Part shown: positions 17,282-25,381 of the stretch, one piece after another
Layout: each line of letters begins with the position of its first letter
Position numbering within the stretch: position 1 is the stretch's first letter
From: PALSA-1004 sp041483135
Lineage (GTDB): Bacteria; Pseudomonadota; Gammaproteobacteria; Burkholderiales; SG8-41
DNA length: 64,000 bases
NCBI GenBank assembly: GCA_041483135.1
Contig: JBGPFE010000007.1
Location: forward strand, 1-64,000
Reading direction: 5' to 3'
The notes under the pieces: generated by a model
What the model saw: only the letters and a program-made list of their open reading frames with translations
The model's database searches: none
What the model was told of the DNA's origin: nothing
Position numbers and translations under genes: made by a program

Positions 17282-20200
17282 TTAGAAGTTCTCCCGCTGA
17301 TAAATGAACTGGTCAGTATTCCGATACGTGCCAAACGTCGCGCGCGCAGTCGGATCGCTTGTGTAAGTTCCGGGCGGGGTGCACCACAAGCCCTGCAAAT
17401 AAGCCATGTTAGCCCCAGCAGTACTGGTCAGGCCGGCAGTACATGACACGCTCGTGGTGCTGTTGGTCAAATTTACCGCAACATCGACGCTGCCCCTCGC
17501 CCCGCCCGCGGGCTTGGGCAACCGCAAACTACCGACGCCCGAATTGAACGTGCCGCCTACCGTAGGAGCTCCAATCACGAAGCCCACCGGCTGCGGATTG
17601 CCGATCGCGATGTTGCCGACTGCAATCGTGGTGCAATTGTCATCCGTATTGGTGATAAAACCGCTGCCGTTCCAGTATTGGGCCGAGATCGGTATCGGCA
17701 TCGAAATCAGCTGCGAGCCGTTCGCGTTCTGCAGCCGCAGTCGGCCATAGCGGATTATGCTTGTACCGACCAGGCCATGGTCATTCGTGTCGGCCGGGAC
17801 GGTCGTGTCGAGGTCGTAACTGCTCAGCTTTACACCGTCTGCGTCAGCCGGATCGATCCCCAATTTGAACGATTCAAACGGACCGTTGGGCGCGGCCGCA
17901 CGGGTGAGCATCAGGTCTGCGGTAACGGTTACGGCGCCGCTTGCCCAGGTTCCGCTTGAAGTGCCCAGCGTCAGGCTGGCAGTGAGCGCCGTCGCCGTGA
18001 GCGGCGGAGTTGCGTCCGCCAGATCAACTGCCCCAAAATTGAGATTGGCGATTGTCGCTGCGTCGAATGATGCAAAGCCGGCGGCGGGGTCATAATTCTG
18101 GGTTGTCGCCGGGGTAGCTGCGCCATTTTTCGCCGTCAGCGTGAAGGTTACCCGGAATTGTTCTCCCGCGTAAGTGAAGCTCGATGCCGGCGCACACGCC
18201 GCAATCCGGCGATTGGTGAGGGTTCCGGGCGCCAATACAAAATTCGCAGGGTAGAACCGCCCAAAGAAACCGGCATCCGCCGTGATGCCGAACTTGCATC
18301 CATATTTGCCGCCAACGAGCACGTTCGAAAAATCGGCAGTGCAATCGCTTGCCCCGTCGACGGTGGTAAAGGTATCGTCGTATACGCCGCTCGCAGTCCC
18401 CGCTGTCGTGGTAGTACCAAGAAATTGGAAATTGCCGACTTCGCTGTAGGTAAACGCGCCGGTTCCCGTCGAAGTTCCTGATACCGCCGCCGGAAATGTG
18501 CCGGACACGCTGCCGTTCTGTATTGCGCTGGCATGCGCCTGCACTGCGGTATTGTCGATCTTGGGCGTTCCGGTGTAGCCGGTGAGCCCCGTATCCGCGG
18601 TCAGGTCGAAAGTTCCCGAGCCGGCGATCGCTCGGGGCGTACCGCTGGTCGCCGCGTTTGTCATGTTGCTTGCAACACTGGTAATGCTGGTTGGCCGGAT
18701 CGTAAAGTTGTCGTTGGAACAACCGGTCAGGGTAACGGCTCCGGAGGTCGGATAGGTAATGCGAATACGGGCATCGGGCCAGGCATTGCTTTCCGTAAAC
18801 GAGACATTCTGTTTGCGCCCTAAATCGGCGGCCAGGAACTGGGGATTACCGATCGTCTGGATAATATGCCACTTGGCCGCGCCTGCGCCGACCGGACGGC
18901 AACCGGTGGTAGCGTCCAGCGCCCCGGTGTTGTCGCTGGAATCCAGCAAATCCACAATGACGGCGCCCTTGAATGTGGTGTCGATCGCAGTGCGGGCGGC
19001 GTTCAGCGCCACCAGATCCAGAGTGAAAGCGATGCCTGCGAGCTTGGTGAAGATTTTTCCGGTTATCGGATCCGCCAGATTTTCCACCGCATTGAAGCTT
19101 CCGGTTCCCGCCGTGCGCGCCAGCTCACCCAGCGCAAAATCCTTCTGCGTTGCTAACGCCAGCGTCAAACCGGTGAGTGTTGTGCTAGTAAGGCCGCGCG
19201 CTCCAACTGCGGGAGTACTCCATGCGGCGCCACTGAAGCTCTTTGCCACAAAGTTGGCACTGGTGGGGGCCGTATCGGTATCAAGATCGCCTGCGACGAA
19301 ATTGAATACCGCGCTGAAAGCGGTCGCTTCCGCGACCGTACTGGTCAGACTCCAGAAGCGATTGACCGTAAGACTGGGGTCTAGGCCGGAAGTGGCGATG
19401 CTGGCGTGGTCTCCATCGGTGCTTTTCGCGGTGATGCTGCTCGCCGCAGCCCCCGCTATGAAGGTAGCGGTTATCGGCGTGTAAGCGCTTGTTCCACCCA
19501 CCTCGAATGTACAGACCGACGCGTTTGCCGGGATACGTTTCTGCAGATTGCCGCTCACCCAGCCATTGGTGCGGGTCACGCTGGGTGCCGCGCAAAGTGC
19601 GGTCGTGACATCAAGCGTGTTGGCGCCGGTGGCAACAACGCCGTTGGTCAGGGCGAGCGTCCCCTTGACGGCGACCGTGCTGCCGAGCGTGACGCCGAAC
19701 CCGGTCGTGTTGTTGATGGTCAGGTTGTTGAAACCATTCGCGGCGGGGAGCAGGGTCAGCGCCGTGCCCGACAGGGCCTGCGTCACCGCCAGCGGCGGCC
19801 CGCCGTCCATCGTGACCGTGCCGGTGCCGCGGACGAAGCTGCCGTTGATGGTCGAGGTGGCGCCGCCGAGGAGCAACTGACCTGCGACGGCGTTATTGGT
19901 GAAAGTGCCGTTGTTGGTGAAATTCCCGTTCGCGTTAACCACGCCATTGGCTGCCGTGATCGATATGCTGGCCGACGTCACTGCCCCGCCACCGAGGACG
20001 GTGCTCAAGGTGCCGTTGACGTTGACGCCGTTCCCGGCGACAGCCGGGACGCCGGTGACCGAAAGCAGCGCGTTCCGCAGGGCGGCGTTGTTACCGCCGG
20101 TAACCGTTAAGTCGCCGGTCACGCTGATGCGCCCGGTGGACACGGTCATCGTACTGGTCGAGTTAACGGTGGTGCTGGCGTTCACCGTGGCGTTGCCCGC

Positions 20201-21091
20201 GATGATCAGCGTGCCAGTTGTCACGCTCGTGGTGGCGGAGTTGCCCACGGCGGTCGTTGCAAACGTCGCCCCGTTGGCGGTGAAGGTTCCCCCGCCCACC
20301 GTTAACGTGTCGCCGTTGGTCACGTTTCCGGTTACCGTGACCACGCTCCCGGCTCCAAGTGTGACGTTGGACGATGCTGCGAACGTGGCGACGGTAGTCA
20401 GGTTACCGGTGATATTGATTCCGTTTCCCGCCACGGCGGGGGCGGCGGTGACGCTGAGCAGTGCGTCCTGGTTGGCCGCCCCGCCGCCCGTCAGCGTCGC
20501 GTTGCCGGTAACGTCGATCCTCCCGGTCGTGAGGGTGACCCGCGTATTGGATTGGACGGTCCCTCCGTTGATGGTGAGATTGCCGCCGATGTTGACCCGG
20601 CCGCTGGTGATGGCAAGCTGGGCGATGTTGTTGGCGCTTGCGGTAACGGATCCCCCGAGGATGGTCACGTTTCCAGTGACAGCGAGGATATTTGGAGATG
20701 CGCCGACCGCGATTTGCTTGGTTACGGCCGCGGTCGGCCCGTTGATGATCACGTTACCCGTGTTTAGTACGCCACCCATCGCGTTGGTGACGGTGAGATT
20801 GTTGAGGAGGGTGACCCCGGTGGCGGTCGCGCCCCCCGCAATGGTGAGCGCACCCGCCTGTACGGCACCGCCCGCGAGAGTCACGGTGACGGTATGGCCG
20901 TTCTGGATGGTCACCGAGTTGTTCGCGGTCGGCCCGCCCGCGACGTTGCAAGGCGCATTCCAGGTTGCGGGAGTGGTCCAATTTCCAGTACCGGCGCTGG
21001 TGCAGGCTTGCGCCAGCACTGCCGGCGCATGGCCGAGCCCGCCCAGCATCGCCAATGGCAGAAATAGCGTGGTGTACCATTTTATTTGCAT
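17282..21091 (-). CDS. mshQ: MSHA biogenesis protein MshQ, large secreted repeat protein
   Basis: This protein is 1269 residues from the ATG at 21091, chosen because a signal peptide (MQIKWYTTLFLPLAMLGGLG... ending HAPAVLA) begins there and the ATG is close to mshP; the open frame runs 93 codons further upstream only as shadow of mshP. The N-terminal half (about 50-640) is a Gly/Thr/Val/Asn-rich array of imperfect repeats (GNVTI, NGVNVNG, VTGNLT, TLTVGGGTF), probably a beta-solenoid. The C-terminal half (about 780-1269) matches the DUF6701 region of MshQ, with FYPANFVL, SFTYAGEQFRV and LWCTPPGTYTSDPTARATFG. Its function in MSHA pili is not established; a surface or tip adhesin is possible. 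Confidence 0.85.
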   Translation of the reverse strand: MQIKWYTTLFLPLAMLGGLGHAPAVLAQACTSAGTGNWTTPATWNAPCNVAGGPTANNSVTIQNGHTVTVTLAGGAVQAGALTIAGGATATGVTLLNNLTVTNAMGGVLNTGNVIINGPTAAVTKQIAVGASPNILAVTGNVTILGGSVTASANNIAQLAITSGRVNIGGNLTINGGTVQSNTRVTLTTGRIDVTGNATLTGGGAANQDALLSVTAAPAVAGNGINITGNLTTVATFAASSNVTLGAGSVVTVTGNVTNGDTLTVGGGTFTANGATFATTAVGNSATTSVTTGTLIIAGNATVNASTTVNSTSTMTVSTGRISVTGDLTVTGGNNAALRNALLSVTGVPAVAGNGVNVNGTLSTVLGGGAVTSASISITAANGVVNANGNFTNNGTFTNNAVAGQLLLGGATSTINGSFVRGTGTVTMDGGPPLAVTQALSGTALTLLPAANGFNNLTINNTTGFGVTLGSTVAVKGTLALTNGVVATGANTLDVTTALCAAPSVTRTNGWVSGNLQKRIPANASVCTFEVGGTSAYTPITATFIAGAAASSITAKSTDGDHASIATSGLDPSLTVNRFWSLTSTVAEATAFSAVFNFVAGDLDTDTAPTSANFVAKSFSGAAWSTPAVGARGLTSTTLTGLTLALATQKDFALGELARTAGTGSFNAVENLADPITGKIFTKLAGIAFTLDLVALNAARTAIDTTFKGAVIVDLLDSSDNTGALDATTGCRPVGAGAAKWHIIQTIGNPQFLAADLGRKQNVSFTESNAWPDARIRITYPTSGAVTLTGCSNDNFTIRPTSITSVASNMTNAATSGTPRAIAGSGTFDLTADTGLTGYTGTPKIDNTAVQAHASAIQNGSVSGTFPAAVSGTSTGTGAFTYSEVGNFQFLGTTTTAGTASGVYDDTFTTVDGASDCTADFSNVLVGGKYGCKFGITADAGFFGRFYPANFVLAPGTLTNRRIAACAPASSFTYAGEQFRVTFTLTAKNGAATPATTQNYDPAAGFASFDAATIANLNFGAVDLADATPPLTATALTASLTLGTSSGTWASGAVTVTADLMLTRAAAPNGPFESFKLGIDPADADGVKLSSYDLDTTVPADTNDHGLVGTSIIRYGRLRLQNANGSQLISMPIPISAQYWNGSGFITNTDDNCTTIAVGNIAIGNPQPVGFVIGAPTVGGTFNSGVGSLRLPKPAGGARGSVDVAVNLTNSTTSVSCTAGLTSTAGANMAYLQGLWCTPPGTYTSDPTARATFGTYRNTDQFIYQRENF

Positions 21092-21093
21092 GA

Positions 21094-21576
21094 TCACCGT
21101 CCGACGATAATGGTGATCTGGCGATCGGTATAATTGGCGATAGTCGGCGCCGCCGTATTCGGACATTGTCCAGTACCGGCGTCCAGTTGGTTGCACGCGG
21201 TTGCGGTGATTTGATAGATCGTCTGCGTTACGCCGAGTTCGTCGGGGGTGGCGCGCACGCAACTCACGGTGGCCGTGAATGGCGCCAGCGAGGTGCCCGC
21301 AAATGTCAGATTGGTCGTGGCAAAACACGCCGGGACCACAGGCGGGGTCAATGCCTGGAACGCACCCCACTCGGTGCCGGCGCGCGCAGCTTGATACGCG
21401 CCGGTTCCGAGCACGTCCAGCGTAAGACTGCCTGATTGAATCGTGTTGATGCGCACAATGAACACCCCTAGCAACGCCAGGATCACCATCAGGAATATCG
21501 CGGTCGGCATCGCGAAACCACGCCCCCGTGCGGCGAGCCGGCAGCGAATGCGCTCGTTACGGGACATTGGTGACAT
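21094..21576 (-). CDS. mshP: MSHA biogenesis protein MshP
   Basis: This 160-residue minor pilin-like protein has a hydrophobic helix after GRGFAMPTAIFLMVILALLGVFIV, resembling the PilX/MshP N-terminus in which the type III leader ends before F/A-M. It lies between mshO (overlap 20 bases) and mshQ (2 bases). The start may be the ATG at 21576 or the one at 21567. MshP is thought to be a minor component of the pilus tip or priming complex. Confidence 0.8.
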   Translation of the reverse strand: MSPMSRNERIRCRLAARGRGFAMPTAIFLMVILALLGVFIVRINTIQSGSLTLDVLGTGAYQAARAGTEWGAFQALTPPVVPACFATTNLTFAGTSLAPFTATVSCVRATPDELGVTQTIYQITATACNQLDAGTGQCPNTAAPTIANYTDRQITIIVGR

Positions 21577-22498
21577 GGGATTCCTGGAATAAATTGACCG
21601 CTTCGCCGCCCGCGCCAGTCAATTGCAGACTCAGCGACACGACGCCGTTGCGGCCCTGCACCGCATTCTGATCGTAAGTAATCGTGCAGGCGTTAACATC
21701 GCGCGCGAGCGGCGCCGAACTGCCGCCGCCCGGGGGTGTCGTGCTGCCGACCTGCACAGGAAATACCCCGTAATTCCAGTAGCGGCGTATCTCGCGCGCA
21801 ACGGGATCGCACGCATACGTCACCGCATACTGGACGACATGAAACCGGTTGCCGGGGGAGGCGAGCGGAAACAGTTTCGGCGCGGCAAGCGTGATCGCCG
21901 TCCCATCGTTGCCGGCGTACGCGGCGCGATTGTTGTTCGCCGCCGCGTACGCATCAGCGCCGGAAAATCCCGTCCCCAGGTTGTAGATCACGATCGATTC
22001 TCCGCCCGCGAAAGCCGGCATCGGGCTGAGTACGTCGAAGCTCAAGTCCGCTGCAGTAAAATCGAGTGGATCGCCGGGGGGGCCGATGCTGGACACCGCA
22101 GTACGGTAGCGGCCCCCGCCGCTGGTGATCAGGAACTCCAGATAAAACGCCGTGCCCGCGCCGCCCGGGTTGGCCACCCGGATGCTGTTCGGCAACGCGA
22201 GCCGGAGATCGCGCGTGATTCGCCGCAGCGCGGTATCCGCGACGTCGCTCAGCTCCGCGCGCCGCACGCTGTCGACGTAACCCTCGACTGGGCGGCGGAT
22301 GAACACTGCGACTATTGCGCTGATGATACCCAGAATCGCGATCGCGACGATCATTTCCACCAGGGTGAATCCAGCTTGTTTAAGTTGCGAGTTGCGAGTT
22401 GCGAGTTGCGGGTTAGAACTACTCAGCGTAGTTTTAGCGCGGCCGAAACTTATTAACTCGAAACCCGAAATCCGAAACCCGAAACTTTTTTTCATCAT
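21557..22498 (-). CDS. mshO: MSHA minor prepilin MshO, with repeat insertion in its leader
   Basis: This 313-residue type IV minor pilin has the processing site QAG-FTLVEMIVAIAILGIISAIV, with the glutamate at mature position 5. The leader is about 42 residues instead of the usual 6-9. Removing the repeat-derived part leaves MMKK joined to QAGFTLVE, a normal leader. The insert is the heptamer element F translated in frame (FGFRISGFEL ... LATRNSQL). The ATG overlaps the mshD stop. The mature region (ADTALRRITRDLRLALPNSIRV, EFLITSGGGRYR) matches MshO. Confidence 0.85.
   Translation of the reverse strand: MMKKSFGFRISGFELISFGRAKTTLSSSNPQLATRNSQLKQAGFTLVEMIVAIAILGIISAIVAVFIRRPVEGYVDSVRRAELSDVADTALRRITRDLRLALPNSIRVANPGGAGTAFYLEFLITSGGGRYRTAVSSIGPPGDPLDFTAADLSFDVLSPMPAFAGGESIVIYNLGTGFSGADAYAAANNNRAAYAGNDGTAITLAAPKLFPLASPGNRFHVVQYAVTYACDPVAREIRRYWNYGVFPVQVGSTTPPGGGSSAPLARDVNACTITYDQNAVQGRNGVVSLSLQLTGAGGEAVNLFQESHVTNVP
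22379..22489. repeat. Heptamer-arm inverted repeat element, copy F (inside mshO leader)
   Basis: The left arm 22379-22416 has GAGTTGC units, the spacer is about 28 bases, and the right arm 22444-22487 has GAAACCC/GAAATCC units. It lies entirely within the mshO leader codons without breaking the frame. Confidence 0.85.
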
Positions 22499-23175
22499 AG
22501 ATTCGGCGCGTACTTGGTACGGTAGCCTTGCAGCACGACGCTGATGCCTGTCGGGCCGTTCACTGTCACCGTGATCAGCAACACGTTGGCCTGGCCGTCG
22601 GCATCGTTGGCGGCGATGCCGCCGAGCGCGACCGGAGCGACTGCAACGTTAGCTGAGTAAGTCCCCAAACCACCTATCGGAGTTCCAGTGATATCGAGGA
22701 TAGGGTTCATCGCGAAGCCGTCGTAGTCGTTGACGTTATCGAATGGGTTTGCCGCGTCGTAACGGGTTTCGCCTTCGAAACCGATGTTTTCGACTTGCGC
22801 TGCGCTGCTGCATTTGGCGGGATCCAGGCCTAAGGGATCGAAGGTCGCTGACTGGGCGGTCGAGACATGCGGATCATCGGGATCACAAAACGTGAACGGC
22901 ATCAGTTCGACTTCTTCCAGCAGTGCCTCGGCAATCATGAGCGCTTGCTTCGTGATCAGCGGGTCAGCGCTGTAGCGCGCGGTCCGGTCGATCGCTATCA
23001 GCACGCCCGCCACGGATACGCTGACGATGACGATGAACACGACGAGTTCAACCAGCGTCACCCCGGTTTGCTTAGGTTTCGAGTTGCAAGTTGCGAGTTG
23101 CGAGTTTCTGCTGCACAGGCGATACAACTTCAAACCCGAAATCCGAAACCCGAAACTCTTGCTAGTTATGGACAT
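22495..23175 (-). CDS. mshD: MSHA minor prepilin MshD, with repeat insertion in its leader
   Basis: This 226-residue minor pilin has the cleavage site QTG-VTLVELVVFIVIVSVSVAGVLIAID and the MshD-type central block ALLEEVELMPFTFCDPDDP. The leader is about 36 residues because of an in-frame heptamer element (KSFGFRISG ... SRNSQLATCNSK). Without it the start would read MSITSK followed by QTGVTLVE. The element starts just after the mshC stop codon, TAG at 23162-23164, which overlaps the mshD start region. Confidence 0.85.
   Translation of the reverse strand: MSITSKSFGFRISGLKLYRLCSRNSQLATCNSKPKQTGVTLVELVVFIVIVSVSVAGVLIAIDRTARYSADPLITKQALMIAEALLEEVELMPFTFCDPDDPHVSTAQSATFDPLGLDPAKCSSAAQVENIGFEGETRYDAANPFDNVNDYDGFAMNPILDITGTPIGGLGTYSANVAVAPVALGGIAANDADGQANVLLITVTVNGPTGISVVLQGYRTKYAPNL
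23074..23160. repeat. Heptamer-arm inverted repeat element, copy G (inside mshD leader)
   Basis: The left arm 23074-23108 has GAGTTGC/AAGTTGC units, the spacer is about 17 bases, and the right arm 23126-23159 has GAAACCC/GAAATCC units. On the reverse strand it begins directly after the mshC stop, within a CTAG. Confidence 0.82.
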
Positions 23176-23623
23176 AGCCCGTTTCGTTCTCGACCACGAT
23201 CGAGCGCGCCGGATCGCCCGGGACGGTACTGGTCAGCGTGATCGTGACTTGAGCGGCCGTCCGTCCAAGCCCGCTGAGGAAACTAAATACGTCACCTGGT
23301 GCGTCTGAAGCAAGCGTCACCCCGCTCGGCGCCGGCACTCTGAGCGCAACGCCGGTGGTGTCGGCGATCTGGGCCGCGCAGCCGGCCGCGTATGACACGC
23401 TGATATCGCCAACCGACGGCGCGTTGACGCACACGAAAACGGGGCGGCGCTGGGCGATCGCGAGTTTCTGCGCATAACGCACAGTCGCGGTAGCGCGATC
23501 GTAGAAGCCGCGCGATTCGAAGGTACTTCTGGCGGCGAAGCGCGGAACGGCAAACGCGGCGATGATGCCGAGCACGAACACCGTTACGACCAGTTCAACC
23601 AGCGTAAAGCCCGCCGCCTTCAT
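23162..23623 (-). CDS. mshC: MSHA minor prepilin MshC (GspH-like)
   Basis: This 153-residue protein has a normal short leader (MKAAG-FTLVELVVTVFVLGIIAAFAVPRF). The following AQKLAIAQRRPVFVCV block resembles GspH/FimT minor pilins. It lies after the pilin gene mshA beyond a terminator hairpin, so expression is probably by read-through. It overlaps the mshD start by 14 bases. Confidence 0.82.
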   Translation of the reverse strand: MKAAGFTLVELVVTVFVLGIIAAFAVPRFAARSTFESRGFYDRATATVRYAQKLAIAQRRPVFVCVNAPSVGDISVSYAAGCAAQIADTTGVALRVPAPSGVTLASDAPGDVFSFLSGLGRTAAQVTITLTSTVPGDPARSIVVENETGYVHN

Positions 23624-23644
23624 GTGTTCTCCGAGCGCGCAATG

Positions 23645-23685
23645 AAAAAACGGGGAGTGCCAGGCGAACCCTGCCGCTCCCCGTT
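23645..23685 (-). terminator. Intrinsic terminator after the mshA pilin gene
   Basis: On the reverse strand AACGGGGAG pairs with CTCCCCGTT, with an inner GC-rich stem-loop, followed at once by a run of six T. It lies between mshA and mshC in the middle of the operon. It likely lets pilin transcripts outnumber those for the minor pilins. Confidence 0.85.
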
Positions 23686-23739
23686 GTTGCCCGACACGGC
23701 CGGTTTCAGCCGAAACCAGTCATGTTCGTACTGACGCGC

Positions 23740-24180
23740 TTAGCAGGGGGTAGTTCCGACAGGGACTACACCGAGCGCCGCAGACCCGGTGGCATCGTCG
23801 TAGGTGACCGTACAGGTCGAAGTGCCGAGGGTATAGGTTGATGTTCCTGGAGAAACATAGGCCGGTGTGAATCCACTCAGGCTCCCGAGCGCAGTGCCAA
23901 TGCCAAGTGCCGACCCTTTCGGAATGCCGGTGGTTGCTGTGACTGCCGGAGACCCGCCGACCATCGTGCATGTGCCGCCCGTACCGCCGGCAGCAGCCCA
24001 TGACGCCTGGCACAGTTGTACCGCTGAAGAAATCGCGCCGACGAGCCCATTGAGCGAAGCCAGTTGTGCCTGGGCTGTCACGTTGATGAATCTCGGGATC
24101 GCCGTCGCGGCAAGAATGCCGAGAATCACGATCACCACCACTAACTCAACTAAAGTAAAACCCCGCTTCATGATTTTCAT
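23740..24180 (-). CDS. mshA: MSHA pilin-like protein MshA
   Basis: This 146-residue type IVa-like prepilin has the leader MKIMKRG, then FTLVELVVVIVILGILAATAIPRFINVTAQAQ. The C-terminal half is rich in Gly/Ser/Thr, with cysteines (TCTM, STCTVTYDDATG, terminal TPC) that could form the usual disulfide loop. It is the likely major pilin, based on position before the intra-operon terminator. The gene upstream encodes a close relative, so which of the two is the main structural subunit is not certain. Confidence 0.83.
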   Translation of the reverse strand: MKIMKRGFTLVELVVVIVILGILAATAIPRFINVTAQAQLASLNGLVGAISSAVQLCQASWAAAGGTGGTCTMVGGSPAVTATTGIPKGSALGIGTALGSLSGFTPAYVSPGTSTYTLGTSTCTVTYDDATGSAALGVVPVGTTPC

Positions 24181-24259
24181 GCCCTACTCCTAAATAATGT
24201 GAAAAAAGCCCTTACTTCGGGAACCGCTGCTATTAGCCCCGCAGGTTCCGTGCCAGCCC

Positions 24260-24745
24260 CTAGCACCCAGCGGTCAGCGGGGGGCTCGAGAAGGTCGGCG
24301 ATTGCCCTATGGCCGTGGCCTCGGTGTAAGTAAAGGAACAATTGGCCGGGTCATTTCCCAGCACCTGCAAGGTCAAGGTAGTACCCGCGGTGCTGGTGGC
24401 AAACCCCTCGGCCGGTTGTATGGTGATCCCCGCTGCCAGAATGATGCCGGTCGCGGTCGCCGCCGGATATTGGTTGACCATATTGACTGGAACGCCCTCC
24501 ATGAGGACAGTCGCCGCGCCAGGCGGTGGGCCGACCACGTTGCACATTGGCTGATCGGTAAGGCAGGCGGCATGCGTCAACGCAGCCGCACCCTTCATCG
24601 CGCCCAGCGCGCCACTCAGCTTGGCGATGCGCGCCTGGGTCTGCAGCGCGGCAAAGCGCGGCAACGCGGTCGCGGCCAGAATGCCAAGGATAATGATCAC
24701 GACGATCAGTTCGATCAAAGTAAAACCTGTTTGCCTGGCTTTCAT
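24260..24745 (-). CDS. mshB: MSHA pilin-like protein MshB
   Basis: This 161-residue prepilin has the leader MKARQTG, then FTLIELIVVIIILGILAATALPRFAALQTQARIAKLSGALGAMKGA. The C-terminal domain has paired cysteines (CLTDQPMC, CSFTYTEA, terminal GC). It is in the MshB position between mshF and mshA. Two CRP-like sites and a TATAAT box precede it, so it probably heads a strong internal transcript. A weak hairpin followed by six T downstream (24200-24240) could be a second attenuator. Confidence 0.82.
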   Translation of the reverse strand: MKARQTGFTLIELIVVIIILGILAATALPRFAALQTQARIAKLSGALGAMKGAAALTHAACLTDQPMCNVVGPPPGAATVLMEGVPVNMVNQYPAATATGIILAAGITIQPAEGFATSTAGTTLTLQVLGNDPANCSFTYTEATAIGQSPTFSSPPLTAGC

Positions 24746-24756
24746 CGCAACCTCTC

Positions 24757-24884
24757 TGTGACATTTGTCACTCTATTTATTCGAATACCTGACGCAAGTG
24801 CCGAGATATCAACAGAATTTTCGCATTATATCCGTATGACAAACCTAAAACCACTTAAATTCCCGCACTGTGACAATAGTCACT
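24757..24884 (-). promoter_or_regulatory. mshB promoter with two CRP-like palindromes
   Basis: Two near-identical palindromes, TGTGACATTTGTCACT (24757-24772) and TGTGACAATAGTCACT (24869-24884), fit TGTGA-N6-TCACA in 9 of 10 positions. Between them, toward mshB, is a perfect TATAAT (24830-24825) with no good -35. A start near 24816 would put the upstream site at about -60, a class I activator position. The other lies in the untranslated leader. Confidence 0.55.
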
Positions 24885-25381
24885 CCCACCGGCGTCCTGC
24901 CGCCGGTGACCGCGCTGGTTTCATAGCGGACCGCGACCCGGAACCACAGCTCCTTGCCGCCGGGCTGCCCGGTCTCCAGATATGAGTTGCTGTTGGGCAC
25001 GTACACGAGTTCATGTTCCTTGTCCGCGTAATACCAATACCCCGGTTTGGCCCGCGCCACATATTCGCCGGCGTAATTCACGGGCGGCTCCTGGAGCCAG
25101 CGCATCGGGTTCTCGGTTTCCAGTTCGATTGCTTTGCCCTGCTGATTCGCCATGATCATTTCCGCCATGCGAATCTGCAAACCCATCTTGACCCCCGCCA
25201 GCACCGACTCCATTGACGCCTTTTCGGCCCGCTCCTCCCAGTACAGGAATCGCTCGGCAGCCGCCAGGAACAGCAGGCTGATGATAGTGATGACCATCAT
25301 CAGTTCAATCAGCGTGAAGCCGTGCCGCCGCAGCCTGCGTAATCTAAGGCATGACCCGTTCAAGTACTTGGTCTGGATCAT
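24845..25381 (-). CDS. mshF: Type IV prepilin-like protein in the MshF position
   Basis: This 178-residue protein runs from an ATG at 25381 that overlaps the mshG stop as ATGA; a much longer open frame upstream is shadow of mshG. The leader is long and arginine-rich (MIQTKYLNGSCLRLRRLRRHG), then FTLIELMMVITIISLLFLAAAERFLYW. The rest includes EERAEKASMESVLAGVKMGLQIR and PVNYAGEYVARAKPGYWYYADKEHELVYVPN. Gene order G-F-B-A supports MshF, though the sequence itself shows only a pseudopilin. Confidence 0.72.
   Translation of the reverse strand: MIQTKYLNGSCLRLRRLRRHGFTLIELMMVITIISLLFLAAAERFLYWEERAEKASMESVLAGVKMGLQIRMAEMIMANQQGKAIELETENPMRWLQEPPVNYAGEYVARAKPGYWYYADKEHELVYVPNSNSYLETGQPGGKELWFRVAVRYETSAVTGGRTPVGVTIVTVREFKWF

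Noticed and set aside
19896..21110. 404-codon open frame antisense to mshQ
   Set aside because: Low-complexity mirror of the Gly/Thr/Val repeats; mshQ has a signal peptide and a known family region.
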